Source: Halosimplex halobium (lineage in GTDB: Archaea; Halobacteriota; Halobacteria; Halobacteriales; Haloarculaceae). Taken from it: a stretch of DNA of 64,000 bases. The stretch covers positions 1-64,000 of the forward strand of contig NZ_JBLKNX010000004.1 in NCBI RefSeq assembly GCF_051414055.1, read 5' to 3'. Below are positions 1-8,116 of the stretch, piece by piece. The notes beneath the pieces were generated by a model. It was not told the origin of the DNA, searched no databases, and was given only the letters and a program-made list of their open reading frames with translations. The position numbers and the translations under genes are program-made. Numbering within the stretch: the stretch's first letter is position 1; each line of letters starts with the position of its first letter.

Positions 1-689
1 TGTCGGTCCCCGACCGCGAGGCCGGCGCCCTCCTCGGCGCGGCGGCGGTCGGCGCCGCGGCGCTCGCCGCGGTCCCGCTCGTGCCGGCCGCGCTCACCTA
101 CGGGATCGGAGCCGACCACCTCTCGGCGGCGCTCGCGAACGCCCCGGCGAACCTGGCCGACCGAACGCTGGTCTTCGTCGCGGTGTTCGCCGCCGGGATG
201 GCGCTGCTGTACCAGGGCCTCGTTCAGGGCGCGTTCGGGCGGGTGCTCGGCCCCGAGCGCGCGGCCGCCGCGACCGCGCTGACGAGCGCGTACTTCGCGA
301 CGCCGCGGTTCGTCTCCGCGCCCGCCGCCATCCGGTCGGGGCCGTGGCTGTACGTCACGCCCGAGCGCGCGGCCGTCGCGGCGCTGTTCGTCCTCGGTCT
401 GGGCGTCGCCGTCTACGCCGACCGGCGGGTCGACGACCGGCGGGCCCGCGCCGCGGCGCTCCTGCCGGTCGCGCTGGCCGTCGCGCTCGCCGCCTTCTCG
501 GTCGGGCGCGGGATCGACGGGCCGCTCGAACTCCTGACGCCGGCCACGCACGTCGCCCTCGTCGGGGTGGCGGCGTACGCGTACGTCGGGACGCGCTCGC
601 TGCTGGCGCCCGCGCTGGCGTACCTGTCGTACGCGCTCGCGAGCGTCGTCGTCAACTCGGCGACGCTCTACGCGCTCGTCGGGGCCTGA
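1..689 (+). CDS. CPBP-like multi-spanning membrane protein, 5' partial
   Basis: The frame is open from the left edge to a TGA at 687-689, so the N terminus is outside the window. The visible part is almost entirely hydrophobic, with about six membrane segments. The stretch around ALLYQGLVQGAF, followed later by RSLLAPALAYLSYALASVV, is laid out like motifs 1 and 3 of CPBP (Abi) intramembrane proteases. The residues expected to be Glu-Glu-x3-Arg and His are replaced, so the copy looks catalytically dead. It converges on trpS with a 4-nt gap. The family call is inference from pattern; a plain hypothetical membrane protein is the alternative. Confidence 0.6.
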   Translation, partial: SVPDREAGALLGAAAVGAAALAAVPLVPAALTYGIGADHLSAALANAPANLADRTLVFVAVFAAGMALLYQGLVQGAFGRVLGPERAAAATALTSAYFATPRFVSAPAAIRSGPWLYVTPERAAVAALFVLGLGVAVYADRRVDDRRARAAALLPVALAVALAAFSVGRGIDGPLELLTPATHVALVGVAAYAYVGTRSLLAPALAYLSYALASVVVNSATLYALVGA

Positions 690-693
690 CCGC

Positions 694-1803
694 TCAGTCG
701 CCGGTCGCACGCCAGCGCTCGGCCAGCTCGACGACGAACTCGGCGTACTCCGTCTTCGCCCGCTCCCACTCCTCCCCGCCCGACTCGCAGGCCGATTCCA
801 GCCGACCCAGGCGGTCGGCGTCGTAGCGCGACGCCAGACACATCGCCTGGAAGACGGGCGAAGTCGCGGGGTCGCCGCCCTCGTCGCCCGCGATCCGCTC
901 GCGGATCTCCTCGGAGTCCATCGCGAGCGAGACGCCCGACCCGGGGATCGACTTGGCCATCTTCGGCGTCCCGTCGAAACCCGGGAGCATCCGGGTGTAC
1001 AGCCCCGCCACGTCGCCGTCGACGGGTGCGGCGTCGCGGAACCGCCGCGCCATTCCGGTGAGGTGGTGCTCGTCGATCCCGAACTGGAGGACCAGCCGCT
1101 CGTACTCGCCCGCGTACAGCGGGTGGAGGAAGTCGACGCCGTGGAGGACGGCGCTGTGGGCGTCGGCCGCCTCCGAGGTCGCACCCGACCGCGCGACGGC
1201 GGCGGTCCCCGGCCCGCGGTCGCCCTCGGCGGCCCCGTAGGCCTCGCGCACCGCCCGCTCCCACTCGGTCGGCGGCGGATCGCCGTCCGGCGAGTCGCCG
1301 TCGGCGTCGTCCTCTCCGCCCCACGCATCGGGGTCGTAGTAGGGCGCCAGCAACTGCCCGGTGTGCATCACGTCGCGGGCCTCGCTCTGAGTGCGGAGCC
1401 GGCCGCGGTCCGGGTCGAATCCCAGGTCGAGCGCGAACGCGCGGTAGCGCTCGGCGAGCGACCGCACGCGGTCGAGCGGGGCGCCGCCGTGGTAGGGCTC
1501 CAGGTCGGCGAGGACGAACTGCACGTCCAGGCCCGCCTCCTGGAGCGCGACGGCGGTCAGGAACTGGCCGACGGTCCCCAGGTGGGGCGGACCGGTCATC
1601 CCGACGCCCGTCGCGACGAGCGTCCCGCTCCGGTCGGCCCTGTCGGTCCCGTCGGCCCCGTCGGTCCCACCGAAGACGGCCTCGTCGTCGACGGCGACGA
1701 ACCGCCGGCGTTCGCCGGCCGGCACCGGCCCGACGGCCCCGTCGACCGGTTCGAAGTCGTTGCGTTCCCGGACGGTCTCGTAGTGGTCGGTCAGTGCGTC
1801 CAC
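694..1803 (-). CDS. trpS: Tryptophan--tRNA ligase (class I)
   Basis: Charges tRNA-Trp with tryptophan in the cytoplasm. The HIGH signature is present as GPPHLG (residues 71-76) and the KMSKS signature as KMAKS (281-285), with the TrpRS/TyrRS-type context FGIDEHHLTG and LPGFDGTPKMAKS between and around them. The product is 369 aa. I chose the GTG at 1803 because AT-rich sequence (1825-1837) lies about 25-32 nt before it, as for a leaderless transcript, and no ATG fits. Two acidic low-complexity inserts (around residues 46-60, just before HIGH, and around 145-190) are unusual for such a short enzyme. Haloarchaea often carry two TrpRS genes; which one this is cannot be told. Confidence 0.93.
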   Translation of the reverse strand: MDALTDHYETVRERNDFEPVDGAVGPVPAGERRRFVAVDDEAVFGGTDGADGTDRADRSGTLVATGVGMTGPPHLGTVGQFLTAVALQEAGLDVQFVLADLEPYHGGAPLDRVRSLAERYRAFALDLGFDPDRGRLRTQSEARDVMHTGQLLAPYYDPDAWGGEDDADGDSPDGDPPPTEWERAVREAYGAAEGDRGPGTAAVARSGATSEAADAHSAVLHGVDFLHPLYAGEYERLVLQFGIDEHHLTGMARRFRDAAPVDGDVAGLYTRMLPGFDGTPKMAKSIPGSGVSLAMDSEEIRERIAGDEGGDPATSPVFQAMCLASRYDADRLGRLESACESGGEEWERAKTEYAEFVVELAERWRATGD

Positions 1804-1996
1804 GGCCGGAACACGTACGCGAAGCGTAAAGTGATAATCTGTGACTAGGTACCGTACAACATAGACGGCCGCCACGGGGCGGCTGGCCGGCCCGATCCGG
1901 CGAGAGTCCGGGAGGGTACGGCGGCGATAACCCGCGCCTACCGGGAGTTGCGGGGCTATAACGAAATACGGGTGTCCCCCTACCCGGGAGCGTGCT

Positions 1997-3244
1997 ATGT
2001 CCGACCGACAACTGCGGAACACGAGACGGACCTTCCTCGCGTCGAGCGCGCTGGGGGCGCTGTCGGCGGTCGCAACGGGCGGGACGGCGGCTGCAACGGA
2101 CGGGACGGTCGCGCCGACGGCGGCGGTCGAGTGCTCGACCGTCAGCGTCGACGACTGGGGGAGCGCCCGCAGCGCGCGGGCGGTCTTCGCCGACGGGAGC
2201 TTCGTGGACATCGGCGAGGGACGGCCCGAGACCTTCGGTGCGCCCGGGCGCGTGGTCGAGTCGGTGACGTTCGCCGACTTCGACGGCAACGAGTGGACGC
2301 GGACGAACGACGCGGCCGACTGCGACCCCGGGGGGAAGTCGGTCACGTTCACCGACTCGCGGGCGACCGTCCGGCCGGGGCAGTTCCTGGAGACCGACAC
2401 CTACCCCGGCCGGCTGGTCTCGCAGGTCGACCTGCACTTCGTCGACGGGACGAGCCAGGAGAAGGTCCACCTCGACGGCCCCGAATCGCCCGACGGGATC
2501 ACCGGCGTCTACCGGGGAACGGGCGAGCACGCGGGCAAGGTCGTCGAGGCGGTCGAGATCTTCCACGACCTGGGGTACGTGACCCACTACGTCCGCAACC
2601 CCGCCGCCGAGCAGTACCTGCTCGGGAAGGCGACTCACCAGGAGCGGCTCGTCGAGGTGATGGGCGCGACCGAGGGCGCCGTCGACTACGAGTTCACCGT
2701 CGACGGGCCGGTCCGCGCCGTGACGCTCTCGGACCGCCGGGGCGCCTCGCCCGGCGGCAACGACGCCATCGCGACCGGCGACGGCGGGACGACCGTCTCG
2801 GGTACGACCGGGAACCCGGGCTACAGCGACGTGTACGCCGTCGGCGGCCCGATCACCGAGTTCTCCCAGACCGGCGGCGACGGCGACTACGTCCTCCGCG
2901 AGGCCGAGTGGCGGGCCGTCGAGACCACCGCGCCAGCGACCGACCTGCTCGCGGTCGTCGCCACCGAACAGGGGGAGGTCGACTACGAGTTCACCGTCGA
3001 GGGGACCGTCCGGAAGGTGACCAACGCCGGCCCGAAGCGCTCGGCCGGGGACAACGACGAGGTCGTCGAGAACGGCGACGGTACCGTCACCGTCAGCGGC
3101 TTCACCGGCAACACCGGCTACGGCGACACCTACGCGGTCACCGGCGACGTGACGGACTTCGCGCGGACCGGCGGCGAGGCGGCTTTCCGCATCGACTACA
3201 ACGGCCGCGAACTGACGCCCGAGGCACTACTCGCGCGGGACTGA
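1997..3244 (+). CDS. Tat-exported protein with two C-terminal repeats, function unknown
   Basis: The N terminus has a twin-arginine signal (NTRRTFLASS, residues 8-17) followed by a hydrophobic Ala/Gly stretch ending near residue 33, so the 415-aa protein should be exported folded. Two imperfect repeats of about 99 aa form the C-terminal half (about 229-327 and 328-408). Each opens with VDYEFTV and contains G(D/N)ND, GTVSG-type and GNxGYxDxYAV blocks, ending in an FxxTGG motif. They look like small beta-sandwich modules, possibly carbohydrate-binding, but that is inference. A short AT-rich element (CTATAAC, about 1954) precedes the ATG. No enzymatic motif is visible. Confidence 0.8.
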   Translation: MSDRQLRNTRRTFLASSALGALSAVATGGTAAATDGTVAPTAAVECSTVSVDDWGSARSARAVFADGSFVDIGEGRPETFGAPGRVVESVTFADFDGNEWTRTNDAADCDPGGKSVTFTDSRATVRPGQFLETDTYPGRLVSQVDLHFVDGTSQEKVHLDGPESPDGITGVYRGTGEHAGKVVEAVEIFHDLGYVTHYVRNPAAEQYLLGKATHQERLVEVMGATEGAVDYEFTVDGPVRAVTLSDRRGASPGGNDAIATGDGGTTVSGTTGNPGYSDVYAVGGPITEFSQTGGDGDYVLREAEWRAVETTAPATDLLAVVATEQGEVDYEFTVEGTVRKVTNAGPKRSAGDNDEVVENGDGTVTVSGFTGNTGYGDTYAVTGDVTDFARTGGEAAFRIDYNGRELTPEALLARD

Positions 3245-3301
3245 GGGCGGTACCCGGACCGTTCGACCAGCTATTTCCCCGCCGACCGCGTACTCGCGGC
3301 C

Positions 3302-4312
3302 GTGATCGACCTGCGTAGCGACACCGTCACGAAACCCGACGAGGCGATGCGCGCGGCAGCCCGCGACGCCGAGGTCGGCGACGACGTGTACGGCGAGGAC
3401 CCGACCGTCAACGAGCTCGAAGCCCGCGTCGCGGACGTGCTGGGCTTCGGCGACGCCCTGCTGGTCCCCTCGGGGACGATGGGCAACCAGGTCGCCGTCC
3501 GCACCCACACCGAGCGCGGCCAGGAGGCGATCGTCGAACGCGAGAGCCACGTCTACAAGTGGGAGCTCGGCGGCGTCGCACAGCACTCGGGCGTCCAGCC
3601 ACGACCCGTCGAGGGCGACGACCGCGGCGTGGTCGCCCCCGAACAGGTCCGCGAGGCGTACGTCGAAGCGGACGGCCACCGCGCCGGGACCGGCCTGCTC
3701 GCCCTGGAGAACACTCATAATAGCAAGGGCGGCACCGCCATCGCGCCCGAGGCCATCGACGCCGCGGCCGCGGTCGCCCGCGAGCGCGACGTGTCCGTCC
3801 ACCTCGACGGCGCGCGACTGTTCAACGCCGCCGCGGCCCTCGATACCCCGGCCGAGCGGGTCACCCGCGAGGTCGACTCGGCGATGGTCTGTCTCTCGAA
3901 GGGGCTGGGCGCGCCCGTGGGGTCGGTGCTCGCAGGATCCGAGGAATTCGTCGAGCGCGCCCGCCGCAACCGCAAGCTCATGGGCGGCGGGATGCGCCAG
4001 GCCGGTATTCTCGCCGCGCCCGGGCTCAGAGCGCTGGAGAACCGCGACCGCCTCGCCGCGGACCACGAGCGGGCCCGCCGGCTGGCCGCCGGGCTGGACG
4101 ACCTCCCGGGGATCGACGCGCCCGAGCCCGAGACGAACATCGTCGTCGTCCGGACCGACGATCCGGCCGACGAGGTGGTCGCGGCCTGCGAGCGCGAGGG
4201 TGTCGGCTGCGTCGCCTTCGGCGACTACCGCGTGCGCTTTTGCACGCACTGGGATGTCGACGACGAGGATATCGACGCGGCGCTGTCGGGCGTCGAGCGG
4301 GCGATAGACTGA
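3302..4312 (+). CDS. ltaE: Low-specificity L-threonine aldolase
   Basis: PLP enzyme that cleaves L-threonine or allo-threonine to glycine and acetaldehyde. The N terminus is the diagnostic IDLRSDTVTKP, followed by VPSGTMGNQVA (55-65), the cofactor Asp in VHLDGARLFNA (Asp169) and the Schiff-base lysine in CLSKGLGAPVGS (Lys200). Its 336 aa match the family. The GTG at 3302 is the only start that keeps the conserved N terminus. It stands alone on the plus strand, 57 nt after the exported repeat protein, so there is no sign of an operon. Confidence 0.95.
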   Translation: MIDLRSDTVTKPDEAMRAAARDAEVGDDVYGEDPTVNELEARVADVLGFGDALLVPSGTMGNQVAVRTHTERGQEAIVERESHVYKWELGGVAQHSGVQPRPVEGDDRGVVAPEQVREAYVEADGHRAGTGLLALENTHNSKGGTAIAPEAIDAAAAVARERDVSVHLDGARLFNAAAALDTPAERVTREVDSAMVCLSKGLGAPVGSVLAGSEEFVERARRNRKLMGGGMRQAGILAAPGLRALENRDRLAADHERARRLAAGLDDLPGIDAPEPETNIVVVRTDDPADEVVAACEREGVGCVAFGDYRVRFCTHWDVDDEDIDAALSGVERAID

Positions 4313-4329
4313 ACGCCAGCGGGCGGCCG

Positions 4330-4482
4330 CTACTGGCGGCCCTGGTTCATCCCCTCTTTGAACCCCTGTGCGGTCCGGCGGAGGAACAGGTAGAGGAGGA
4401 ACACGAACGTCAGAAGGACGGCGACGATGGCGACGAGGACGGGGTCCTCGAAGAACCACGAGACCAGGTCACCGATCTGCAT
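4330..4482 (-). CDS. Small single-span membrane protein
   Basis: A 50-aa protein starting MQIGDLVSWFF, with one strong transmembrane helix (residues about 15-36) and a basic, polar C-terminal tail (RRTAQGFKEGMNQG). The topology suggests N-terminus out and tail in. The ATG at 4482 is preferred over upstream in-frame starts, whose extension is Arg-rich and unlike the protein. Short one-span proteins of this type are common in haloarchaea and lack an assigned function. It converges on the threonine aldolase gene, 17 nt away. Confidence 0.75.
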   Translation of the reverse strand: MQIGDLVSWFFEDPVLVAIVAVLLTFVFLLYLFLRRTAQGFKEGMNQGRQ

Positions 4483-4742
4483 ACGCCGGCCTACCGCGCC
4501 CCCGGGCAAAGAGGTTTCGGCACGGCGACACGCGCGGGAGCGGCCGGCCGGACCCGTCGACCGCGCCGGCACGGAGGGAGGCGGTGCCGGCAGGGTGGCG
4601 GCGATTGCGCCGGCACGGGGGAGGCGGTGCCGGCGATGGGTGACGCCCGCGCCGCGACCCGTGTCGGGCCGTCACGGGCGGGACCTGTCACGTCTGTCAG
4701 GTGGTAAGACTGATACTGCAGGGGTGCAAAGCGCGACGTGAG

Positions 4743-5375
4743 ATGTCGCTGCTGCCCTCCAAACCCGACACCGCGGCGGCCGACGACGCGGAGCCGCGGG
4801 TAGTCGGCGTCGAGAGCGACGACGCCGACGATCTGCTCTCTGCGCTCTCCTCGGAGACTGCCCGTCGCCTCCTCGGTGAGCTCCACGAGGCCCCCGCGCC
4901 GCCGGCCGAGCTGGCCGAACGCGTCGACACCTCGCTGCAGAACGCACAGTACCACCTTGAGAACCTCGAGGACGCCGGCGCCGTCGAGGTCGTCGACACG
5001 GCCTACTCCCAGAAGGGCCGCGAGATGGACGTGTACGCGCCCGCCGACCAGCCGCTGGTCATCTTCGCCGGCGACCAGGAGAAGTCCACGAGCATCAGGA
5101 CCGCCCTCTCGCGGCTGCTGGGCGCGGTCGGCCTGCTCGCGGTCGTCAGCCTCGTCGTCTCGGCGCTGGCCGGCCGCGGCGTCCCGGTGCTCGGCGGCGA
5201 GTCCGCCGGGGCCGGCACCGACGGCGCCGCGGCCGCCGCCCACACGCCGACCCCCACCGGCCCCCCCGTCGCCTCCACGGGCGTCGTCGAGGGGCTGGGA
5301 CCGGGCGCCTTCTTCTTCCTCGGGGGCGCCGCCGTGCTCGTCGGCGCCTTCGCCGTCTGGTACGTCCGCGGGTAA
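4743..5375 (+). CDS. Membrane-anchored ArsR-type winged-helix regulator
   Basis: 210 aa. Residues about 28-95 form a winged helix: LLSALSSETARRLLGELHE is the typical ArsR first helix, then a recognition region with LQNAQYHLENLEDAG. Two transmembrane segments follow (about 118-140 and 185-207), separated by an Ala/Gly/Pro/Thr-rich loop of some 40 residues that is probably outside the cell. This pairing of DNA-binding domain and membrane anchor recurs in haloarchaea and suggests direct sensing at the membrane. The ATG at 4743 is taken rather than the upstream GTG because the added residues are not family-like. Target genes are unknown; the gene stands alone. Confidence 0.8.
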   Translation: MSLLPSKPDTAAADDAEPRVVGVESDDADDLLSALSSETARRLLGELHEAPAPPAELAERVDTSLQNAQYHLENLEDAGAVEVVDTAYSQKGREMDVYAPADQPLVIFAGDQEKSTSIRTALSRLLGAVGLLAVVSLVVSALAGRGVPVLGGESAGAGTDGAAAAAHTPTPTGPPVASTGVVEGLGPGAFFFLGGAAVLVGAFAVWYVRG

Positions 5376-5539
5376 CCACCGGCGGGCCGATCCCCCGGAC
5401 ATCCGGCCGACCGGCCCACCGCGGCGGTCGGTCCGACAGTGAAACGGCCGTTTGAGTTTCCGCCGGCTACTTTTCCCTCCCCGCCGAAGTAGCGGGTGCA
5501 CGCCGCCCCGCCCTGCCCCGCTTCGACCCCGGCCCGCCG

Positions 5540-6121
5540 TCACTCCCGCCCGGTGGCGGCGAGGTCGAACTCGTCGAAGACCTCCCCGTCGGGTGCCACC
5601 AGCCGACCGGTCGGGCCCTCCCCGGTCGGTTCCAGTTCCGCGTGGCCCGGACGGTGCCACCGCGGGTCGGCGTGACTCCCGGGGTTCAGGACCGTGACCG
5701 CCCCTACCCGTCGCCACCCTGGCTCGTGGGAGTGCCCGACCACGACGACGTCCGCCCGCTCCTGGCGCCCCAGCAGCGACAGCGACGTGTCGTCGTGTTC
5801 GTGGCCGTGGACGACGGCGACCCGGAGGCCGTCGCGCTCGACGGTCCGCTCCGCCGTCAGCCGCTCCCGGACCCCCGGGTCGTCGTTGTTCCCGTACACC
5901 GCGGCGAACGCCGCGTTCGTTCCGCTCTCCCCATCCCCGCGTTCGCCGCTGTTCTCGGCCCCGGCTCCGGCCCCGACCTCCGACTCGAACGCGTCCAGCA
6001 CCGCCTCCGTCGTGAAGTCGCCGGCGTGAACGACGAGGTCGGCCTCCCGGACCGCTTCGAGGGTCCGGCCTTCGAGTCGGTGCCCGTCGGTGCCGTGGGT
6101 GTCCGAGACGACCGTGATCAC
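5540..6121 (-). CDS. Metallophosphoesterase, YfcE/MJ0936 family
   Basis: Calcineurin-like phosphodiesterase of about 193 aa with the full metal-ligand series: VVSDTHG at the N terminus, HAGDF, YGNNDD, VVHGHEH and VVGHSHEPGW. These bind a two-metal centre that hydrolyses phosphodiesters; the natural substrate of this family is not settled. The GTG at 6121 places the start right before the first conserved strand. An acidic Gly/Glu-rich insert lies between the GD and GNND motifs. The gene diverges from the CDF transporter with 91 nt between starts, a region that also contains a perfect palindrome. Confidence 0.9.
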   Translation of the reverse strand: MITVVSDTHGTDGHRLEGRTLEAVREADLVVHAGDFTTEAVLDAFESEVGAGAGAENSGERGDGESGTNAAFAAVYGNNDDPGVRERLTAERTVERDGLRVAVVHGHEHDDTSLSLLGRQERADVVVVGHSHEPGWRRVGAVTVLNPGSHADPRWHRPGHAELEPTGEGPTGRLVAPDGEVFDEFDLAATGRE

Positions 6122-6176
6122 GGTGGCGGGTTCGACGGCCCACCACCTAACGCCTCGGATCCGCCGCGGTCGGGTG

Positions 6177-6189
6177 CCAAAGCCTTTGG
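6177..6189. promoter_or_regulatory. Perfect 13-bp palindrome, candidate operator
   Basis: CCAAAGCCTTTGG is a perfect inverted repeat around a central C. It lies 24-36 nt before the ATG of the CDF metal transporter, where the TATA/BRE elements would be, so a bound repressor would block transcription. A metal-dependent DtxR/SirR-type regulator is a plausible ligand given the gene, but that is inference. Confidence 0.45.
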
Positions 6190-6212
6190 CGAACCCGTGC
6201 GACCGGACCACA

Positions 6213-7178
6213 ATGGCAGAGAGCAAGTCGGTCGTGATGGCGGCGCTGATCGCGAACGGGGCCATCGCGATCATGAAGTTCGCCGGCTTCCTGTTGACCG
6301 GGAGCGCCGCGATGCTCTCGGAGACCTACCACTCGATCTCCGACACCGGCAACCAGGTCTTTCTCCTCATCGGCCTCCGCTACGGCGGCCGCGAGGCCGA
6401 CCGGCGCCACCCCTTCGGCTACGGCAAGGCGCAGTTCTTCTACGCCTTCCTCGTCTCCGTCTTCCTGTTCGGCATCGCCGGCTGGGAGTCCGCGAAACAC
6501 GGCATCAACGCGCTGATGGGCTCGGGCGGCCACGGCGGCGGGGGCGAAGCCGTCGAGTTTCTCTGGCTATCCTTCCAGCCGCCGGGCGGGTTCGACCCGA
6601 TCCTCGTCAACTACACCGTCCTCCTGCTGGGCATCGCCTTCGAGAGCTGGGCGTTCAGCAAGGCCTACGCGGGCATGAAGACCCAGATCGAGGAGAACGA
6701 CTGGTCGGGCATGCGCGAGGCGTTCCGCAAGACCAGCGACGTGACCACCCTCACCGCGCTGACCGAGGACACCATCGCCCTCGTCGGCCTGGTGCTCGCG
6801 CTGGCCGGGATCTTCCTCGAACAGCAGACCGGCAACGCCGTCTACGACGCCCTCGCCGCGCTGCTCATCGGGATCATGCTGATGGGCTTCGCCGTCGCGC
6901 TCGCCTGGGAGAACAAGCGGCTCATCCTCGGCGAGAGCCTCCCCAGAGACGAGGAGGAGAAACTGCGCGCGATCGTGGAGGACCGCGAGGAGGTCGACCG
7001 CATCGTCGACTTCCGGACGGTCTACTTCGGCCCCGAGCGGATCGTCGTCTCCGCGGACGTTGAGTTCCACCCCGGGTCCGACGGCACCGACCTCGACGCG
7101 ACGATCACGGAGATCGAGGAGGCGATGAAGGCGGCGAACGCGAGCGTCCGCACCGTCTACCTCGAACCCGAGGTGTGA
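6213..7178 (+). CDS. Cation diffusion facilitator (CDF) family metal transporter
   Basis: Exports divalent metal ions (Zn, Mn, Fe or Cd type) across the membrane in exchange for protons. The 321-aa protein has TM1-2 with the CDF signature TGSAAMLSETYHSISDTGNQ, in which HSISD supplies the His/Asp pair of the transport site. Paired acidic residues in TM5 follow at LTEDTIALVG, and a cytoplasmic C-terminal domain ends the protein. A Gly/His-rich loop (GSGGHGGGGE, about 110-120) fits a metal-sensing loop. The ATG at 6213 follows the palindrome described above. Specificity cannot be decided from sequence. Confidence 0.93.
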   Translation: MAESKSVVMAALIANGAIAIMKFAGFLLTGSAAMLSETYHSISDTGNQVFLLIGLRYGGREADRRHPFGYGKAQFFYAFLVSVFLFGIAGWESAKHGINALMGSGGHGGGGEAVEFLWLSFQPPGGFDPILVNYTVLLLGIAFESWAFSKAYAGMKTQIEENDWSGMREAFRKTSDVTTLTALTEDTIALVGLVLALAGIFLEQQTGNAVYDALAALLIGIMLMGFAVALAWENKRLILGESLPRDEEEKLRAIVEDREEVDRIVDFRTVYFGPERIVVSADVEFHPGSDGTDLDATITEIEEAMKAANASVRTVYLEPEV

Positions 7179-7273
7179 GCGGACACTCCGGACCCGGCGG
7201 TTCGTGCGACACGTCGAGGACGCGCGAAGCGCGGTCGAGAACGGCGTCGGTCGTCGGTCGGTGCGCTGGGTCG

Positions 7274-7546
7274 TCAGTCGGCGGAGGCGGCGGCCTCGCA
7301 GTCGCCGTCGCAGTCGGGCTTGTCGATCTCGTAGAGGTTCTGGCGGGCGTCGGCGAAGTAGACGTCCTCCTCGACGACGCCGACCTCCTCGAGGCGTTCG
7401 AGGGCGTAGCGGACGGTCCGCGCGGAGAGCATCGACTCCTCGACGATCCCTTTCTGGGTGAGCGGACCGTCGTACTCCAGCACTTTGAAGACGAGTTTCG
7501 CGCTCGGCGGCAGGTCGCTGAGGTCGTCCCCGTCTGTCTCGGGCAT
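7274..7546 (-). CDS. Small winged-helix (MarR-like) transcriptional regulator
   Basis: 90 aa, little more than one winged-helix domain: LPPSAKLVFKVLEYDGPLTQ, then QKGIVEESMLSARTVRYALE as helix-turn-helix and LEEVGVVEEDVYFADARQNL as the wing. The C-terminal tail carries the odd sequence DCDGDCEAAASAD, with two cysteines that could bind metal or report redox state. The ATG at 7546 is supported by a TATA-like box 29 nt upstream. Haloarchaea carry many such one-domain regulators; the targets of this one are unknown. Confidence 0.82.
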   Translation of the reverse strand: MPETDGDDLSDLPPSAKLVFKVLEYDGPLTQKGIVEESMLSARTVRYALERLEEVGVVEEDVYFADARQNLYEIDKPDCDGDCEAAASAD

Positions 7547-7571
7547 CGATAGATGGGTGGGGCGCGCGTAC

Positions 7572-7578
7572 AATAAAG
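7572..7578 (-). promoter_or_regulatory. TATA-like box of the small winged-helix gene
   Basis: On the minus strand the sequence reads CTTTATT, centred 29 nt before the ATG at 7546 in an otherwise GC-rich region. The spacing fits a leaderless haloarchaeal transcript and supports that start. Confidence 0.6.
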
Positions 7579-7685
7579 ATTCACACTGGCGACAGCCAAG
7601 ACCCGCAGTATCGCCGCCACGGGAGCGCAGACGGTGACGCCGGTGGGGCGCCGCCGGGGGACGGCAAGGGGCTGAGGGTGACGGC

Positions 7686-7735
7686 GGGACCGGTGGGGGC
7701 CAGTGGTGGCCAGCGGGGACCAGTGGGAGTCAGTG
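7686..7735 (+). repeat. 10-bp tandem repeat, five units
   Basis: Five consecutive 10-bp units follow the consensus GGGRCCAGTG with one to three changes each. They sit in the 265-nt gap between the winged-helix gene and the EMC6-like gene, 77-126 nt before the ATG at 7812. The period equals one helical turn, so each unit would present the same face. No function is known. Confidence 0.6.
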
Positions 7736-7811
7736 AGGGCGCGGCGCGTTCCGGCCCGACGGTGGGGGCGGGAACGAACGGCTTTTGGGGCCGCGCGGCC
7801 GAGACGGACGT

Positions 7812-8114
7812 ATGGCTACCGAAACCGCCGAGGGGTGGGACGACCACCTGCGGGGGCTGACGGTGACGACGCTCGCCTCCGTGCTGGGGATCGGCGCCGG
7901 CGTGGCCGCCCAGGCGCTGGCGACCGGCCCCAACGACCGGCTGGGCCTGTACCTGCTCGGCGCGGCGGTGCTCGTCCAGCTTCCGGTCTACATGGCGATC
8001 GGCATCGACGTCGACGACTTCGGCCCCAAGGAGTACCTCTACATCGCGTTCATCACCTTCTCGCTGTGGTTCGTCTCCTGGGGGATCCTGCTGACCGCGG
8101 GGACCTCCCTGTAA
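7812..8114 (+). CDS. Small three-helix membrane protein, EMC6-like
   Basis: 100 aa with three hydrophobic segments (about 22-44, 52-72 and 78-98) and a short acidic N terminus. The pattern of a small three-helix protein resembles haloarchaeal proteins annotated as EMC6-like, related to a subunit of the eukaryotic membrane-insertion complex; I cannot test that by eye. Its stop lies 2 nt before the ABCE1 start at 8117, so the two are almost certainly cotranscribed, which would link it to translation or membrane biogenesis. Confidence 0.7.
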   Translation: MATETAEGWDDHLRGLTVTTLASVLGIGAGVAAQALATGPNDRLGLYLLGAAVLVQLPVYMAIGIDVDDFGPKEYLYIAFITFSLWFVSWGILLTAGTSL

Positions 8115-8116
8115 CG

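Noticed and set aside
668..2638. Open minus-strand frame of 656 codons across trpS and the exported protein gene
   Set aside because: Its product is Arg/Pro/Gly-rich without any domain, and the true TrpRS is in another frame with all motifs; GC-rich third positions keep antisense frames open.
7105..7620. Minus-strand frame of 171 codons around the small winged-helix gene
   Set aside because: Ser/Pro/Arg-rich shadow; the 90-aa winged-helix frame explains the region and has its own promoter.
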